From the NCBI GenBank assembly GCA_934045075.1, contig OW203744.1, forward strand, positions 2,435,001-2,499,000: 64,000 nt of DNA, given 5' to 3'. The translations under genes were made by a program, and so were the position numbers. Shown here one piece after another: positions 62,893 to 64,000 of the stretch (position 1 is the first letter of the stretch; each line of letters opens with the position of its first letter). This DNA is from Yponomeuta sedellus (taxonomy: Eukaryota > Arthropoda > Insecta > Lepidoptera > Yponomeutidae). The notes below the pieces were generated by a model, which saw only the letters and a program-made list of their open reading frames with translations, was not told the origin of the DNA and searched no databases.

Positions 62893-63870
62893 CTTTTTAA
62901 TACAGTTGCTCAAAAAGTGGCGTATTACAGGGACGTATAGCGTGCGGGATGGGGGCTATTACACACGCATGCTTTTTTTTTACCTTTACCGCACTCGTGC
63001 CTTTTTTTTCCCAACTGGCAAAATAATGTCTATTAAAAAGAAAAACCAACCATGAACTCCAAGTCCCCAAGGTTTGCTGGAAGAAATCTCTTACAGAGAT
63101 AAACTCGCCTTTGTACATGTATTTTCTTTAATTGTATTTCTTTTTTTGTGTTTTTCGTGTACAATAAAGTATAACTGATAACTGAAGTTTTTACTAAAAA
63201 AAATCATAGAAGTTTTTATGAGCTACTAATTTGTTTCAATATAAGATTGATCTATTAGTTTTTAATACAATAAACAAAACATCTAAAGTAAAACTAAAAT
63301 AATAACTAAACTAAAATCTAATTAACATAAAGTAATAAAAATAAATACCTATAATTTACAAATAAAACACTTGCCCCAGGTCAGTGTCCCTCGGCAAGGA
63401 GCCCAGAATGCTGGCAACATTCCCCCTTTGGATGGCCAGACTTATTCTCTGGCCGAGGTATGCGCCAGCCCTCCGATATAAGATTTAATGATTTGATTGA
63501 ATGAGTTAAGTGAGGTTTCATTTCATCTCATTAAATTTCATTTTCATTTCATATCAATAAAAAAATTCTACTGAAGACTTGGCATACTTAGTTTCCTTTG
63601 CCTACTAGAATGGGTGAAGAAAAAAAATCTCTGCTTTTATTTTTTTACGGTTGGCGCCATTTTTCAAATATTTTTTCTTTATAAAATTGCTTATTTTTTT
63701 CGCAACTGTATTAAAAATAGTCGTTCAGTACACGTGCGGAACCGTCATTGCAACTTGTTCCGACTGTCAACCCTCGCCTTCGGCTGCGCCTCGGCTCGGG
63801 TAGACATTTGTCGGAACTCTTTGAAATGACAGCCTTTCCGCACTTGTAATGAAATATACTATTTCAACAC
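62893..63870. mobile_element. MITE-like repeat, copy 2, with nested insertions
   Basis: Matches 26590-27150 (cagttgctcaaaaagtggcg, gaatgggtgaagaaaaaaaa, cgtgcggaaccgtcattgca). It is interrupted by 63056-63180 (plus-strand jockey-type 3' end: tggaagaaatctcttacaga, gtacaataaagt), by 63249-63475 (minus-strand LINE end) and by a 40-bp GC-rich insert at about 63765-63804. Confidence 0.75.
63249..63475 (-). pseudogene. LINE ORF2 C-terminus, minus strand, with target duplication
   Basis: Minus strand reads RAGAYLGQRISLAIQRGNVA, SILGSLPRDTDLGQVFYL and stop. This QRISLAIQRGN block is a recurrent end of an insect LINE polyprotein. About 110 bp of AT-rich 3' UTR follows. atataagatt occurs on both sides (about 63240 and 63476), a plausible 10-bp target duplication. 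Confidence 0.6.
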
Positions 63871-64000
63871 ACTTGCTTATAAAGTGGCTCTATGGTCACC
63901 GCAATTGGGCACAGAATGACACCCATAAACAAACGGTGAATTTTTCATTGCTATAACTCACTAGTGAGTTATAGTTTTTTTTTTGTTTTATTGTTTGAGT

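Overview
The window reads as eukaryotic, very probably lepidopteran (moth or butterfly), non-coding DNA that is almost entirely transposable-element sediment. It is AT-rich. The recognisable families are those typical of Lepidoptera: a CR1/jockey-group LINE, RTE-type LINE fragments whose ORF2 ends in a QQW/QHW-type tail, several tRNA-derived SINEs, a 5S-rRNA-derived SINE in more than twenty copies, Helitron-like elements, and many short terminal-inverted-repeat (TIR) DNA transposons. I see no convincing host protein-coding gene. Two stretches (18440-18556 and 61225-61646) end in good splice donors and might be non-coding first exons.

Layout. 1-2340: old SINE, LINE and Helitron pieces. 2298-6890: one nearly complete but broken LINE (ORF1, then ORF2 with endonuclease and reverse transcriptase). 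7421-12725: a segmental tandem duplication bounded by 5S-SINEs, with a hybrid SINE at the internal junction. 12726-28480: scattered retroelement 3' ends, TIR elements (17799-18301, 22966-23507, 23603-23989, 25121-25450), a palindromic minisatellite and microsatellites. 28484-29727: a foldback plus tandem array of a tRNA-SINE. 30898-38750: long microsatellites, a Harbinger-like element nested in a 5S-SINE, and a pentanucleotide array with a sequence gradient. 39193-45310: SINEs, an inverted pair of Harbinger-like elements and two LINE C-terminal remnants. 45715-47760: a 103-bp-period minisatellite interrupted by a hAT element with a perfect 8-bp target duplication. 48748-51805: a Tc1/mariner-superfamily transposon carrying a spliced but frameshifted transposase, inserted at TA inside a 5S-SINE. 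51806-64000: further SINEs, MITEs and a 100-bp perfect inverted repeat.

The main theme is inverted duplication. The same 3' end of a tRNA-SINE recurs as inverted copies of different lengths on its own 5' side, and short perfect quasi-palindromes sit at frameshifts and between paralogues, as template switching would leave them. The second theme is nesting with intact target duplications (TA, TTA, TAA, CTCAGTTG), which lets insertion order be read directly. Boundaries of decayed repeats are good to about 5-20 bases; boundaries of elements with target duplications are exact as read. Family names rest on motifs and memory of the families, not on database searches.
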